Notes: generated by a model from the sequence alone, not told the origin. Positions 36,820-46,028 are shown, counted from the stretch's first letter. The stretch: DNA of 64,000 bases from Phreatobacter aquaticus (GCF_005160265.1 NZ_CP039865.1:2008828-2072827); one strand, 5' to 3'. A program made the numbers and translations.

Positions 36820-37248
36820 ATGAGCCGCCTCGCCCTTGCCATTCTCGGTCTTCTGGCAACGACCCCCGCCTTCGCCCAGACGGCTGAGCAGTTCATCGGC
36901 CGCTGGGGTTTCGTGTCCTACTGGAACGAGGAGGACCGGGCGAAGTCGATCACCGGCGCGCGGGCGGAGTGCGGCCATCCCTACATCATTGCCCGCGGCC
37001 CGAAGGGCGGCCCGATGATGCATGGCGCCGATGCCGCCGCGCCGAGCGAGCTTGAAATCCTCCAGGCCAATGGCAAGGCCTATCTGGTGACGCCCGATGA
37101 CAACAATGCCATCACCAGCCTGACCACGCGGGAAATCGTGTTCTTCGACGCCAACACCTTCATCACCCGCTACGTGGTCGAGCAGGCCCATAGCCGGTAC
37201 GGCATGATGGTCTATGCCCGCTGCGGCGCAGCGCCCGCGCGGCGCTGA
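36820..37248 (+). CDS. Small exported protein of unknown function
   Basis: A 142-residue protein. The start at 36820 has GGAG five bases before and yields a signal peptide (MSRLALAILGLLATTPAFA) followed by the mature start QTAEQFIGRWGFVSYW. The FIGRWGF opening resembles small lipocalin-like or DUF-type periplasmic proteins. Two Cys residues (AECGHPY and YARCGA) could form a disulfide. I do not recognise the family. It is divergent from the Bug-type gene. Confidence 0.7.
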   Translation: MSRLALAILGLLATTPAFAQTAEQFIGRWGFVSYWNEEDRAKSITGARAECGHPYIIARGPKGGPMMHGADAAAPSELEILQANGKAYLVTPDDNNAITSLTTREIVFFDANTFITRYVVEQAHSRYGMMVYARCGAAPARR

Positions 37249-37380
37249 CAGGCAGGCTCGGCCGATACGTCGAGAAACAAAATACTGCAAGTATTTACAT
37301 AATATACGAGGCTAATCCGCCGCATCGTTAAGTCTTGGAGGGCAATGGTTCCGGCGTTCCTGTTTGCCGGAGCTGTTCCG

Positions 37381-38706
37381 ATGCGTCTCCCCTTCTCGCC
37401 CAGGTCAGGCGATCGAAAGACAGCGCGCCCCTCCTGCCTGCTCCCGTTCAAAGGGCTTGTCGGCCGATTCATGTCGGACCGGCGCGGCGGCGCCGCCATT
37501 CTTTTCGGCATCGCCGCCTTGCCCCTGCTGCTGATGGCGGGCGCCGCTGTCGACTACACCTATGCCAGCCGGGTCAAGGTGAGGCTGGACAATGCCGCGG
37601 ACATGGCCGCGCTGTCTGCGGTCAACCGGACATCCATGGCGCTCTCTGCCGAAGCGGCAAAGACTGTCGCGGCCAACACGTTCGTGGCTGATGCCGGCAC
37701 CCTGAACAGGACGGTCCTCACCTCCACATCGGTCACAATCGGGGTCTCCGGGACATTGCGGACCGCCGAGGTCGCCTATTCCGCGACCGTCAGCAACGTC
37801 TTCATGGGGCTCGGGGGAATTTCCACGACGACGGTCTCGGGCACCGTCAAGGCAACATCGGCCGTGCCCCTCTACATCGATTTCTACTTGTTGCTCGACA
37901 ATTCACCATCGATGGGCGTAGGTGCGACGACGGCCGACATCAACAAGTTGATCGCCAATACGTCCGACAAATGTGCCTTCGCCTGCCACATTACCGGATC
38001 GACGTCCGATTATTACGCGCTCGCAAAGAAGCTGGGCGTCGCCATGCGCATCGACGTCGTGCGCACGGCCACCCAGTCCCTGATGGACACGGCAACCTCG
38101 ATGCTGACGGTCGCGGGCCAGTATCGCGCGGCGATCTACACGTTCGGGTCGAGCTGCACCAAGACCGGCCTGACCACGATCTCGACACTGACTGCCAGCC
38201 TGTCCACGGCGAAGACCGCGGCCAGCGCCATCGACCTGATGGCGATCCCCTATCAGGGCTACAACAACGACCAGTGCACCGATTTCGACAACATTCTGGC
38301 AGCGGCCAACACCGCCATTCCGACGCCCGGCGACGGAACCTCGGCCGCCAGCCCGCAGAAGATCCTGTTCTTCGTCACGGACGGCGTGGCCGACTATTAT
38401 TATCCGTCGACCTGCACTGAACCCACCACCGGCGGCCGGTGCCAGGAGCCGCTGACCACGGCCATCTGCACCAAGATCAAGGCGCGCGGCATCCGTATCG
38501 CGGTGCTCTACACGACCTATATCCCGCTCACCACGAACTCCTGGTACAACACCTGGATCAAGCCGTTCCAGTCGAAGATCCCGACCAATATGGAGGCTTG
38601 CGCGTCTTCCGGGCTCTATTTCGAGGTCAGCCCATCCAGCGGCATCTCCGAGGCGATGACGGCCCTGTTCCAGAAGGCGGTGGCCTCGGCCAGGCTGACG
38701 CAATGA
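37381..38706 (+). CDS. TadG-like pilus-assembly protein with von Willebrand A-like domain
   Basis: A 441-residue protein. Residues 30-75 contain the TadE/TadG anchor (MSDRRGGAAILFGIAALP then LLLMAGAAVDYTYASRVKVR). The Flp-assembly helix follows, then a vWA-like domain: DFYLLLDNSPSMGVGATTAD has the MIDAS DxSxS pattern as DNSPS, and ILFFVTDGVADYYYP is the central strand. TadG is exported and anchors Tad pili. It ends in RLTQ, like the protein at 17992. The ATG at 37381 has GGAG eight bases upstream; earlier ATG at 37345 is closer than usual to a GGAGGG. No other tad genes are nearby. Confidence 0.85.
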   Translation: MRLPFSPRSGDRKTARPSCLLPFKGLVGRFMSDRRGGAAILFGIAALPLLLMAGAAVDYTYASRVKVRLDNAADMAALSAVNRTSMALSAEAAKTVAANTFVADAGTLNRTVLTSTSVTIGVSGTLRTAEVAYSATVSNVFMGLGGISTTTVSGTVKATSAVPLYIDFYLLLDNSPSMGVGATTADINKLIANTSDKCAFACHITGSTSDYYALAKKLGVAMRIDVVRTATQSLMDTATSMLTVAGQYRAAIYTFGSSCTKTGLTTISTLTASLSTAKTAASAIDLMAIPYQGYNNDQCTDFDNILAAANTAIPTPGDGTSAASPQKILFFVTDGVADYYYPSTCTEPTTGGRCQEPLTTAICTKIKARGIRIAVLYTTYIPLTTNSWYNTWIKPFQSKIPTNMEACASSGLYFEVSPSSGISEAMTALFQKAVASARLTQ

Positions 38707-38739
38707 CGGGTGAATCCATATAATTCGATAATTCTAGAA
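38695..38739 (+). promoter_or_regulatory. arsR promoter with overlapping probable ArsR operator
   Basis: CTGACG (38695-38700) and TATAAT (38719-38724) make a sigma-70-like promoter with an 18-base spacer. AATTCGATAATTCTAGAA (38722-38739) overlaps the -10 element and recurs with three changes upstream of the next gene (39130-39147). TTCTAGAA is a small palindrome. Confidence 0.65.
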
Positions 38740-38762
38740 AGACGGTTGACCAGCGCGGCGCA

Positions 38763-39107
38763 ATGCTGCATCGTAGCGTCATGGACATGATTGTCATCGC
38801 CACCCGTCTTGAAGCTCTCGGCAACCCGACCCGCCTTGCGATCTATCGCGCGCTTGTGCGGGCGGGGGCTGCTGGCCTGCCGGTCGGCAAGCTCCAGGAG
38901 CGCCTGGCGATCCCGGCTTCGACGCTGTCGCATCACCTGGCCAAGCTTTGTGGCTGCGATCTGGTTTCGCAGACCCGGGAGAGCACCGTTTTGCGCTGCC
39001 GGGCGAATTATCAGGTCATGCGCGATCTGGTGGGCGCACTTGAAGATGAATGCTGCGCCGATGCCGCCTGCGGCGCCGACGTTGGAACAGACGCTGCGGT
39101 GGCCTGA
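38763..39107 (+). CDS. arsR: ArsR/SmtB family metalloregulator
   Basis: A 114-residue winged-helix repressor (108 if ATG 38781 is used). The HTH is in IPASTLSHHLAKLCGCDLVS. C-terminal DECCADAACGAD gives a CC-x4-C triad, resembling the C-terminal three-cysteine As(III) site of Acidithiobacillus ferrooxidans ArsR but with slightly different spacing; CGC at about residue 63 is a further possible thiol site. It likely binds the repeated operator upstream of itself and of the next gene, and is released by arsenite or an organic trivalent arsenical. Confidence 0.87.
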   Translation: MLHRSVMDMIVIATRLEALGNPTRLAIYRALVRAGAAGLPVGKLQERLAIPASTLSHHLAKLCGCDLVSQTRESTVLRCRANYQVMRDLVGALEDECCADAACGADVGTDAAVA

Positions 39108-39129
39108 CGGGCTATCTCTTGGGTCTGTA

Positions 39130-39147
39130 AATTCGATGGTTCTGGAA
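39130..39147 (+). promoter_or_regulatory. Second probable ArsR operator
   Basis: AATTCGATGGTTCTGGAA matches the arsR operator at 15 of 18 positions. It lies 20 bases before the ArsO-like gene start, so repression could act on both the arsR promoter and this internal site. Confidence 0.6.
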
Positions 39148-39167
39148 TGATAAAAGGAGTGGATCAC

Positions 39168-40484
39168 ATGAGCATCCTGCCCGTTATTGTCATCGGATCC
39201 GGCCCTGTGGGCCTGGCCGCCGCCGCCGAACTTGCCGAGCGCGGCCTGCCCTTCATCGTGCTGGAGAAGGGACCTCGTCCCGCCTTCGCCGTCGAATCCT
39301 GGGGCCATGTCCGCCTGTTCTCGCCCTGGTCGTTCAACGTCGCCCCCGCCGCCGAACGTCTGCTCGCCACCACCGGCTGGCGCCGTCCGCCGGGCGCCGT
39401 CCATCCGACCGGCCGCGATCTGCTTGACCTCTATCTGAAGCCGCTTGCGGCTCATGCAGCACTTGCTCCGGCGCTGGTCTTCGACGCCGAGGTGACCGCG
39501 GTCGCGCGGGCCGGCACCGACCGGGTCCGCAATGAGGGCCGGCAGGCCAAGCCCTTCCTCGTCCGCTATCGCAAGGATGGATCGGAACAGGAGGTGCGGG
39601 CTTCCGCGGTGATTGACACGTCCGGCACTTGGTCGTCCCCGAACCGCAGCGTCTCCGGCAGTCTTGGCGCCGTCGGCGAGACCGCTCCGGACGTGGCGCG
39701 CCACATATCCTATGCCATGCCCGATGTGCTGGGCGCGGGCCGGCGGCGTTTCGCCGGCCGCAAGGTTGGCGTCCTCGGCTCAGGCCATTCCGCCATCGGG
39801 ACACTTCTCGATCTGGCGAAGCTTGCCGACGCCGAGCCCGGCACGAGCGTTGTCTGGCTCTTGCGCTCCGAGGCCATCGATCCGGCGTTCCGCGAAGGCG
39901 CGCGCGACCAGCTTGCCGCGCGTGGCGCTCTCTCGGTCGATGCGGCGCGGGTGGTCGATTCCGGCAAGGTCGAGGTTCAGACCGGCATCCGGCTGGCGGC
40001 CATCGAGCCGCGCACCGGTGGCCTGCGGCTGGTGACCGAGGCGGGCAGCACGATCGATCTCGACGAATTGGTGGTGGCGACCGGCTTCCGTCCCGATCAT
40101 GCGCTCGCCGGCGAATTGCGCCTCGACCTCGATCCGGCGCTTGAATGCCCGACAGGCCTTGCCCCGCTGATCGATCCGAACCTGCATTCCTGCGGCACGG
40201 TGCGGCCCCATGGCGAGGCACTGCTCGCCCATCCCGATCGTGGCTATTACATCGCCGGCATGAAGAGCTATGGCCGCGCGCCGACCTTCCTCATGGCGAC
40301 CGGCCACGAGCAGGTGCGCTCCATCGTCGCCCATCTCGCCGGCGACACGGTGGCGGCCGCCAGGGTGGAACTGGTCCTCCCCGAGACGGGGGTCTGTTCC
40401 AGCAGTCTGCCGGCAGCTGCAGCGCAGCCAAGCGCATCGTCCTGTTGCGGGGCGAAGCCGAAGCTGCTCGAAACGCTAGGATAA
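39168..40484 (+). CDS. ArsO-like FAD/NAD(P)-binding oxidoreductase
   Basis: A 438-residue flavoprotein monooxygenase-like protein. VIVIGSGPVGLAAAAELAER is the FAD site, GVLGSGHSAIGTLLDLAKLA the NADP site, and LVVATGFRPDHAL the linking ATG motif. The C-terminal tail CSSSLPAAAAQP then SSCCGAKP is Cys-rich, as in ArsO-type proteins encoded beside arsenic regulators. ATG at 39168 has AGGAG eight bases upstream. It lies between arsR and an MFS exporter in one operon. Oxidation of a trivalent arsenical is a plausible but unproven role. Confidence 0.82.
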   Translation: MSILPVIVIGSGPVGLAAAAELAERGLPFIVLEKGPRPAFAVESWGHVRLFSPWSFNVAPAAERLLATTGWRRPPGAVHPTGRDLLDLYLKPLAAHAALAPALVFDAEVTAVARAGTDRVRNEGRQAKPFLVRYRKDGSEQEVRASAVIDTSGTWSSPNRSVSGSLGAVGETAPDVARHISYAMPDVLGAGRRRFAGRKVGVLGSGHSAIGTLLDLAKLADAEPGTSVVWLLRSEAIDPAFREGARDQLAARGALSVDAARVVDSGKVEVQTGIRLAAIEPRTGGLRLVTEAGSTIDLDELVVATGFRPDHALAGELRLDLDPALECPTGLAPLIDPNLHSCGTVRPHGEALLAHPDRGYYIAGMKSYGRAPTFLMATGHEQVRSIVAHLAGDTVAAARVELVLPETGVCSSSLPAAAAQPSASSCCGAKPKLLETLG

Positions 40485-40500
40485 GGCGCGAGACATTGCG

Positions 40501-41739
40501 TTGACCGGCAGGTTGCCTGCCGCCCCAGGATGCCTGCCGGACATGTTTGCCTCGCTGCCCTTCATTCTGACCGCCCTCGGCATCACCCAGATCGTCTCCT
40601 ATGGCACCATGCTCTACGGCATATCGGTGCTGGCCATGCCCATGGCGGTCGACCTCGGCTGGTCATCGACCTTCATCTATCTCGGCTTTTCGGTGTCGCT
40701 GCTGGTCGGCGGCATCGTGGCCAAGCCCGCCGCGCGCTTTCTCGAGCGGCGCGGCGGCCGCCTGACGCTGACGATCGGCTCGCTGGTCGGGTCGTTCGGC
40801 CTGTTCATGCTGTCGCAGACCCGCGACCAGGTCGTCTATGTCGCGGCCTGGATCGTGCTGGGGCTCGCGTCCCGGTTGACGCTGTATGATGCCGCCTTCG
40901 CAACGCTGGTCGAATTCTACGGCCTGCGTGCCCGCCGGCCGATCTCGATCCTGACGCTGTTCGGCGGCCTTGCCTCGACCATCTTCTGGCCGATCTGCCA
41001 CTATGCCAATGAAGCCATCGGATGGCGTGGCGCCTGGCTCGTCTGCGCGGCCTCCGTTCTGGTGCTCTGCACGCCGTTGCACATGCTGATGCCGCGCCAT
41101 GGTGTGGTGATGGAGAACGGCCCCGGCGAGAATGGTGCAAGCCCGGATCCCGAGCCGCTTGTGCCGGCCGAGGCCAAGTCCCAGGCCATCCTGCTGCTCG
41201 GCATCGCCTTTGCCGCCAATGCCTTCATCTCCACCGCCTTGTCGGCCCATTTCATTCCGGCCGTTGTCACCATGGGCGTCTCGGCCGCCACCGCCATGTG
41301 GATCGCCTCGCTGCGCGGCGTGTTCCAGACGCTCGGCCGCTTCCTCGAAATGCTGTTCGGCAAGAATCTCGACCCGTTCATGTTCGCCAACATCTCCACC
41401 GGCATCATGGTGGTCGCCTTCGCGCCGCTGGCCGCCGGAGGCGCCTCCACGCCGGCCCTGCTCGCCTTTTCCGTGCTGTTCGGCATCTCGCTCGGACTCA
41501 TCACCATCGTGCGCGGCGCGGTGCCGCTCGTCCTGTTCGGGCGCCACGGCTATGCCGGCGTGCTGGCAAGCCTCGCAACCCCCGGCCTGATCGCCACTGC
41601 CGCCGCCCCCACCGCCTATGCCTATGTGCTGGACATGTGGGGGCCGGTCGTCGGCTTCTGGCTGATGTTCCTCGTCGCCGTCATGTCATTCGGCGCCACG
41701 CTGGCTCTTGCATGGCGCTTCCGCAAGGGCACAAGCTAG
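40501..41739 (+). CDS. MFS transporter, probable arsenical or related exporter
   Basis: A 412-residue protein with about twelve transmembrane segments and the MFS loop (ARFLERRGGRLTLTIG, the loop 2-3 motif in altered form). The TTG at 40501 is 17 bases after the ArsO-like gene; an ATG at 40543 would give a more standard N terminus. MFS exporters of the ArsJ/ArsK type are known from arsenic operons and pump trivalent arsenicals or arsenate esters. The operon position supports export of an arsenic species; assignment to ArsK or ArsJ needs alignment. Confidence 0.8.
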   Translation: MTGRLPAAPGCLPDMFASLPFILTALGITQIVSYGTMLYGISVLAMPMAVDLGWSSTFIYLGFSVSLLVGGIVAKPAARFLERRGGRLTLTIGSLVGSFGLFMLSQTRDQVVYVAAWIVLGLASRLTLYDAAFATLVEFYGLRARRPISILTLFGGLASTIFWPICHYANEAIGWRGAWLVCAASVLVLCTPLHMLMPRHGVVMENGPGENGASPDPEPLVPAEAKSQAILLLGIAFAANAFISTALSAHFIPAVVTMGVSAATAMWIASLRGVFQTLGRFLEMLFGKNLDPFMFANISTGIMVVAFAPLAAGGASTPALLAFSVLFGISLGLITIVRGAVPLVLFGRHGYAGVLASLATPGLIATAAAPTAYAYVLDMWGPVVGFWLMFLVAVMSFGATLALAWRFRKGTS

Positions 41740-41760
41740 GTCCGCAGGCGGAGGGGGCCG

Positions 41761-42672
41761 ATGATTCTGGAATTCTGGCAGGGCGTGGGCGACCCGTTCA
41801 GGGCCGCTGCGGTCATCGTGCGGGCCTTTGTCGACATCGGATCGCTGGCCACTGCCGGTCTGGCGCTGTTCCTGGTCTTCATGAGCGGCGAACTCACGAC
41901 CGAGGAAACACGCAGTGCGCGCCGCTGGCTGCTGCTCATGGCGCTGATTGGGCTGATCGCAAACTTCGGCTCGTTCCCGCTCCAGGCGATCGAGGTGGCG
42001 CGCGGGCCCCAGGGCGCGCAACGCGCCGAAATCTATGCTCTCGTCATGCGCTCGCCATTTGGCGATGCCCTGCTCCTGCGCTCGGGCGGCATCCTTCTGG
42101 CACTGGCGGCGCTGGCGCGCAGTGCCGGAGCGGCGGGGATCGCGACCGTTGGCGCGGTGCTCGTCGCGGCGAGCTATGTCGCGGCAGGTCACACCACGCA
42201 ATTCCGCCCTCGGCAGGAACTGGTCGTAATCCTGACCTTGCACATGACGGCCCTGGCCTTCTGGTTCGGGGGATTGCTCGGCGTGCGCGCGGTGGCGCTG
42301 CGGCGCGATCCGGAATCGGCTGCCGAGACCCTCTATGTCTGGGCACGCCAGGCCGGCTTCTTCTTCCTTCTGGCGCTGGGTGCCGGGCTGTTGGCGGCCT
42401 GGTATCTCGGCGGCACCTGGCGGAGCCTCACCGAATCCTGGTTCGGCTGGATCGTGTTCGCCAAAAGCGCCATCGTGCTGTTCGTGCTCGCCTCGGTCTA
42501 TGCCGCCCGCTTCCGCCACCTGCCGCTGATGGCGCGGGGGGACGTGCTGGCCGCCGCCGCCCTCAGACGATCGGCCGGCCGGCAATTCCTGCTGGGGGTG
42601 CTGCTGATCTATCTCAGCGCCGAACTGGCCTTCGTCGCGCCGCTCGACATCGGCCATCGGTTGCCCTTGTGA
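41761..42672 (+). CDS. CopD-domain copper resistance-like membrane protein
   Basis: A 303-residue inner-membrane protein with about eight transmembrane helices. The C-terminal half (GHTTQFRPRQELVVILTLHM, then FWFGGLLGVRAVAL) has the conserved His of the CopD domain; LTLHMTALAFWFGGL is the core. CopD proteins are linked to copper uptake or resistance. It starts 22 bases after the MFS gene, and its stop overlaps rppH (GTGA), so it may be cotranscribed with both neighbours. No copC is adjacent. Confidence 0.85.
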   Translation: MILEFWQGVGDPFRAAAVIVRAFVDIGSLATAGLALFLVFMSGELTTEETRSARRWLLLMALIGLIANFGSFPLQAIEVARGPQGAQRAEIYALVMRSPFGDALLLRSGGILLALAALARSAGAAGIATVGAVLVAASYVAAGHTTQFRPRQELVVILTLHMTALAFWFGGLLGVRAVALRRDPESAAETLYVWARQAGFFFLLALGAGLLAAWYLGGTWRSLTESWFGWIVFAKSAIVLFVLASVYAARFRHLPLMARGDVLAAAALRRSAGRQFLLGVLLIYLSAELAFVAPLDIGHRLPL

Positions 42673-43178
42673 GCGAACGTCCCTACCGGCCCAATGTCGG
42701 CATCGCCCTGTTCAGCCGGCAGGGCCGGGTGTTGATCGCAAGGCGCATCGGCGACGATGGCCCCGAGATGATCGAGCCGGGTTTCGAATGGCAGATGCCA
42801 CAGGGCGGCGTCGATCCGGGCGAGGACCTGGAGCGCGCGGCGAGACGCGAACTGGAAGAGGAGACCGGCGTTACCTCCGTGTCGCTCATCGGGCGCATGG
42901 GGGAACCGCTCCTCTATGACTGGCCACCCTATGATGGTCCCCCGCACCGTCTCACCCGCTGGCAGGGCCAGAGCCAGACCTGGTTCGCCTACCGGTTCGA
43001 CGGCGAGGATACCGAGATTGATGTGGCGCGCTTCCTGCCCGGCGAGCCGCCGGAATTCGACGCCTGGCGCTGGGAGAGGCTGGACAGGCTCCCCGGTCTG
43101 GTCGTCTCGTTCAAGCGGCCGGTCTATCTGCGCGTCGCGGAGGAATTTGCCGTTCATGCCAAAGGCGCCGGATCATGA
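42669..43178 (+). CDS. rppH: RNA pyrophosphohydrolase RppH
   Basis: A 169-residue Nudix hydrolase that removes pyrophosphate from 5'-triphosphate mRNA and starts RNase E decay. The Nudix box is GVDPGEDLERAARRELEEET, followed by GV. The N terminus YRPNVGIALFSRQGRVLIAR and the WQMPQGG motif are typical of RppH. The GTG start at 42669 overlaps the copD stop by four bases (GTGA). Ends GAGS* within a GATCAT-rich palindrome. Confidence 0.94.
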   Translation: MSERPYRPNVGIALFSRQGRVLIARRIGDDGPEMIEPGFEWQMPQGGVDPGEDLERAARRELEEETGVTSVSLIGRMGEPLLYDWPPYDGPPHRLTRWQGQSQTWFAYRFDGEDTEIDVARFLPGEPPEFDAWRWERLDRLPGLVVSFKRPVYLRVAEEFAVHAKGAGS

Positions 43179-43186
43179 TCATGATC
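43171..43186. repeat. GATCAT tandem palindrome at the rppH stop codon
   Basis: GATCATGATCATGATC is a perfect 16-base palindrome spanning the rppH stop, with another TCATGATC eight bases on. It could be a regulator site for the downstream gene or a chance repeat. Confidence 0.45.
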
Positions 43187-43243
43187 AGGTCATGATCGCT
43201 CGTGATGGTCCGCCCGCTGATCCCACAAGAGACCACAAGTTCC

Positions 43244-44908
43244 ATGACATCCGCCGACACCGCCGCCGCCCAGACCGCCGTCGACAAGGCCTTCGAGGCG
43301 CTCGAACAGCACCGCCGGACGCTCGACAAGAGCACGATCGCCGACCTGCTCGCCGGTGATCCCAGGCGCTTCCAGCGGTTCTCGCTGCGGCTCGGCTCTG
43401 TGCTGATGGATCATTCCAAGACGCTGGCGACCTCGCGCACCGTGAAGCTGCTGGTCGATCTCGCCCGCGCCAGCGGCCTCGAGGCCCGCCGCGACGCCAT
43501 GTTTGCGGGCGAGAAGATCAACGCGACCGAAAAGCGCGCCGTGCTGCATGTGGCCCTGCGCACTCTGTCGGGCCGGCCGATCCATGTCGATGGCCGCGAC
43601 GTCATGCCGGAGGTCGCCGCCGAGCGCGAGCGCTGCTTCGCCTTTGCCGAGGCGATCCGCTCCGGCGCGCTGAGGGGCGCCACAGGCAAGCGCATCTCGA
43701 CGGTGGTCAATATCGGCATCGGCGGCTCCGATCTCGGCCCCGCCATGGCCGCCCTGGCGCTCCAGCCCTATGCCAAGCGCGGGCTGACCGCGCGCTTCGT
43801 CTCCAATGTCGACGGCGCCCACATGGCCGATACGCTGCGCGATCTCGATCCCGCGCGCACGCTGTTCGTCGTGGCCTCCAAGACCTTCACCACGATCGAG
43901 ACCATGACCAATGCAGCCACCGCGCGCGGCTGGGTGGCGCAGGCACTGGGCGAAGCGGCGGTTGGCCACCATTTCGCGGCGGTCTCCACCAATCTGGCCG
44001 CGGTCAACACATTCGGCATCGCGGCCGAGCGGATGTTCCGCTTCTGGGACTGGGTCGGCGGGCGCTATTCGGTCTGGTCGGCCATCGGGCTCACCTTGAT
44101 GATCGCCGTCGGCCCGCGCCATTTCACCGCCTTCCTGGCCGGCGCCGAGAAGGTCGACGAGCATTTCCGCAACGCGCCCCTTGCCCGCAACATGCCGGTG
44201 ATCATGGGGCTCATGGGCATCTGGCACCGCAATGTGCTGGGCTATGCGAGCCACGCCGTCCTGCCCTATGACCAGCGCCTCGCGCGTTTTCCGGCCCATC
44301 TCCAGCAGCTCGACATGGAGAGCCTCGGGAAAAGCGTGACTCTGGCCGGTGCGCCGGTCGAACGACCGACCGGTCCGGTGATCTGGGGCGAGCCCGGCAC
44401 CAACGGCCAGCACGCCTTCTTCCAGCTGTTGCACCAGGGCACAGACGTGGTGCCCTGCGATTTCCTGATCGCCGCGAGCCCTCACGAGCGCGGCCGCAAG
44501 CACCATGACCTGCTGATCGCCAATTGCCTGGCGCAGAGCAAGGCGCTGATGCGCGGCCGTACCCTCGAGGAGGCGACCCAGCAGCTGATCGACGGCGGCA
44601 TGGCGCCGAAGGAGGCCGCAAAGCTCGCGCCGCATCGGGTCTTCGCCGGCAATCGCCCCTCGACCACCTTCCTCTACCGCAAGCTCGATCCCGCAACGCT
44701 CGGCATGCTGGTGGCGCTCTACGAGCACAAGGTCTTCGTCATGGCGACGGTGCTCGGCATCAACGCCTTCGACCAGTGGGGCGTCGAACTCGGCAAGGAG
44801 CTGGCGACAGCGCTTGAGCCGGTGGTCGCCGGCCGCCAGGCTGCGCTCGATGGTCTCGACGGGTCGACCGCCGGCCTCGTCGCCACCCTGCGCAAGATGC
44901 GGGTGTAG
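43244..44908 (+). CDS. pgi: Glucose-6-phosphate isomerase
   Basis: A 554-residue phosphoglucose isomerase (glycolysis/gluconeogenesis). [36 protein letters not shown] (phosphate loop), and [20 protein letters not shown] with the catalytic Glu are the family signatures; the C-terminal basic Lys lies in [13 protein letters not shown]. The ATG at 43244 gives [10 protein letters not shown]; upstream GTG 43202 and ATG 43205 add 13-14 residues without a better ribosome site. It is not in an obvious operon with rppH. Confidence 0.96.
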   Translation: MTSADTAAAQTAVDKAFEALEQHRRTLDKSTIADLLAGDPRRFQRFSLRLGSVLMDHSKTLATSRTVKLLVDLARASGLEARRDAMFAGEKINATEKRAVLHVALRTLSGRPIHVDGRDVMPEVAAERERCFAFAEAIRSGALRGATGKRISTVVNIGIGGSDLGPAMAALALQPYAKRGLTARFVSNVDGAHMADTLRDLDPARTLFVVASKTFTTIETMTNAATARGWVAQALGEAAVGHHFAAVSTNLAAVNTFGIAAERMFRFWDWVGGRYSVWSAIGLTLMIAVGPRHFTAFLAGAEKVDEHFRNAPLARNMPVIMGLMGIWHRNVLGYASHAVLPYDQRLARFPAHLQQLDMESLGKSVTLAGAPVERPTGPVIWGEPGTNGQHAFFQLLHQGTDVVPCDFLIAASPHERGRKHHDLLIANCLAQSKALMRGRTLEEATQQLIDGGMAPKEAAKLAPHRVFAGNRPSTTFLYRKLDPATLGMLVALYEHKVFVMATVLGINAFDQWGVELGKELATALEPVVAGRQAALDGLDGSTAGLVATLRKMRV

Positions 44909-45028
44909 GTACCCGGACGCCGTTCGGGAAACAGGCAGATCAGGGTCGCTTGCCGGTCTCTTGTGCAGGCCTTTTTCTGCGGCATAGATGGCCGCGTCTT
45001 TTTCCAGCCGCGCCTTCCGGAGCCGCCC

Positions 45029-45964
45029 ATGTCCCGCATCGTCACCGTCGCCGCCGCCCAGCTTGGCCCGATCCAGAAGGCCGATTCGCGCGAGAGCGTG
45101 GTTGCCCGCATGATCGCGCTGATGGAGCAGGCCAAGGCGAAGGGCGCGACCTTCATCGTCTATCCGGAACTGGCGCTGACCACCTTCTTCCCGCGCTGGT
45201 ATCACGAGAACCGTGCCGAGGCGGACCATTGGTTCGAGGCCACGATGCCGAGCCCGGCAACCCAGCCGCTGTTCGACAAGGCCAAGGCGCTCGGCATGGC
45301 GATGAGCTTCGGCTATGCCGAACTCACCCCCGACGGCCACCATTTCAACACCTCGATCCTGGTCGACAAGACCGGCAAGATCGTCGGCAAGTACCGCAAG
45401 ATTCATCTGCCGGGCCATGTCGACTACGACACGTCCCGTAGCCACCAGCATCTCGAGAAGCGATATTTCGAGCCGGGCGATCTCGGCTGGCCGGTCTGGG
45501 AATTCGAGGGCGGCCTGATGGGCATGGCGATCTGCAACGATCGCCGCTGGCCGGAGACCTATCGCGTCATGGGCCTGCAGGGCGTCGAGATGGTCGTGCT
45601 CGGCTTCAACACGCCCTCGGTCAATGCCCAGCGCGGCGACGAGAAGATCGAAGACCGGATGTTCCATCACCGGCTGTCCTGCCAGTCCGGCGCCTATCAG
45701 AATGCCACCTGGGTCGTGGCGGTCGCCAAGGCTGGCGACGAGGATGGCCACCATTGCATGGGCGGCACGCTGATCGTCGATCCCAACGGCAAGATCGTCG
45801 GCGAGATCGACCACGAGGATGACGGCATTCTCGTTCACGCCTGCGATCTCGACGCGACGATCTTCGGCAAGGAGACGATCTTCGACTTCAAGCGTCATCG
45901 CCGGGTCGAGCATTATGGCCTGATCACCGAGCGTGTCGGTGTCGGCGCGCCGCTGGGCAAGTAG
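45029..45964 (+). CDS. N-carbamoyl-D-amino acid hydrolase-like carbon-nitrogen hydrolase
   Basis: A 311-residue nitrilase-superfamily enzyme whose triad is visible: E47 in IVYPELALT, K124 in KYRKIHLPG, and C169 in GMAICNDRRWPE. Arg residues after the Cys and the HVDYDTSRSHQHLEKRYFEP loop match Agrobacterium N-carbamoyl-D-amino acid amidohydrolase, which frees D-amino acids from N-carbamoyl forms. The start ATG has CGGAG seven bases before. The M20 enzyme at the window start handles the L-type ureido compounds, but the two are 44 kb apart. Confidence 0.88.
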   Translation: MSRIVTVAAAQLGPIQKADSRESVVARMIALMEQAKAKGATFIVYPELALTTFFPRWYHENRAEADHWFEATMPSPATQPLFDKAKALGMAMSFGYAELTPDGHHFNTSILVDKTGKIVGKYRKIHLPGHVDYDTSRSHQHLEKRYFEPGDLGWPVWEFEGGLMGMAICNDRRWPETYRVMGLQGVEMVVLGFNTPSVNAQRGDEKIEDRMFHHRLSCQSGAYQNATWVVAVAKAGDEDGHHCMGGTLIVDPNGKIVGEIDHEDDGILVHACDLDATIFGKETIFDFKRHRRVEHYGLITERVGVGAPLGK

Positions 45965-46004
45965 AGCCGGCAAAGGGCCCGTCGGGCGCTGGCCTTCATA
46001 CAGG

Positions 46005-46028
46005 ATTTCACCTAGGCTTAGGTGAAAT
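46005..46028. promoter_or_regulatory. Perfect inverted repeat between the carbamoylase and an unknown gene
   Basis: ATTTCACCTA (46005-46014) and TAGGTGAAAT (46019-46028) pair perfectly across a four-base loop. It ends 16 bases before the next ATG and 41 after the previous stop. It could be an operator or terminator; there is no T-run after it. Confidence 0.5.

Noticed and set aside
41022-42668. Apparent long N-terminal extension of RppH
   Set aside because: The extension is out-of-frame translation of the MFS and CopD genes; GTG 42669 gives a standard RppH.
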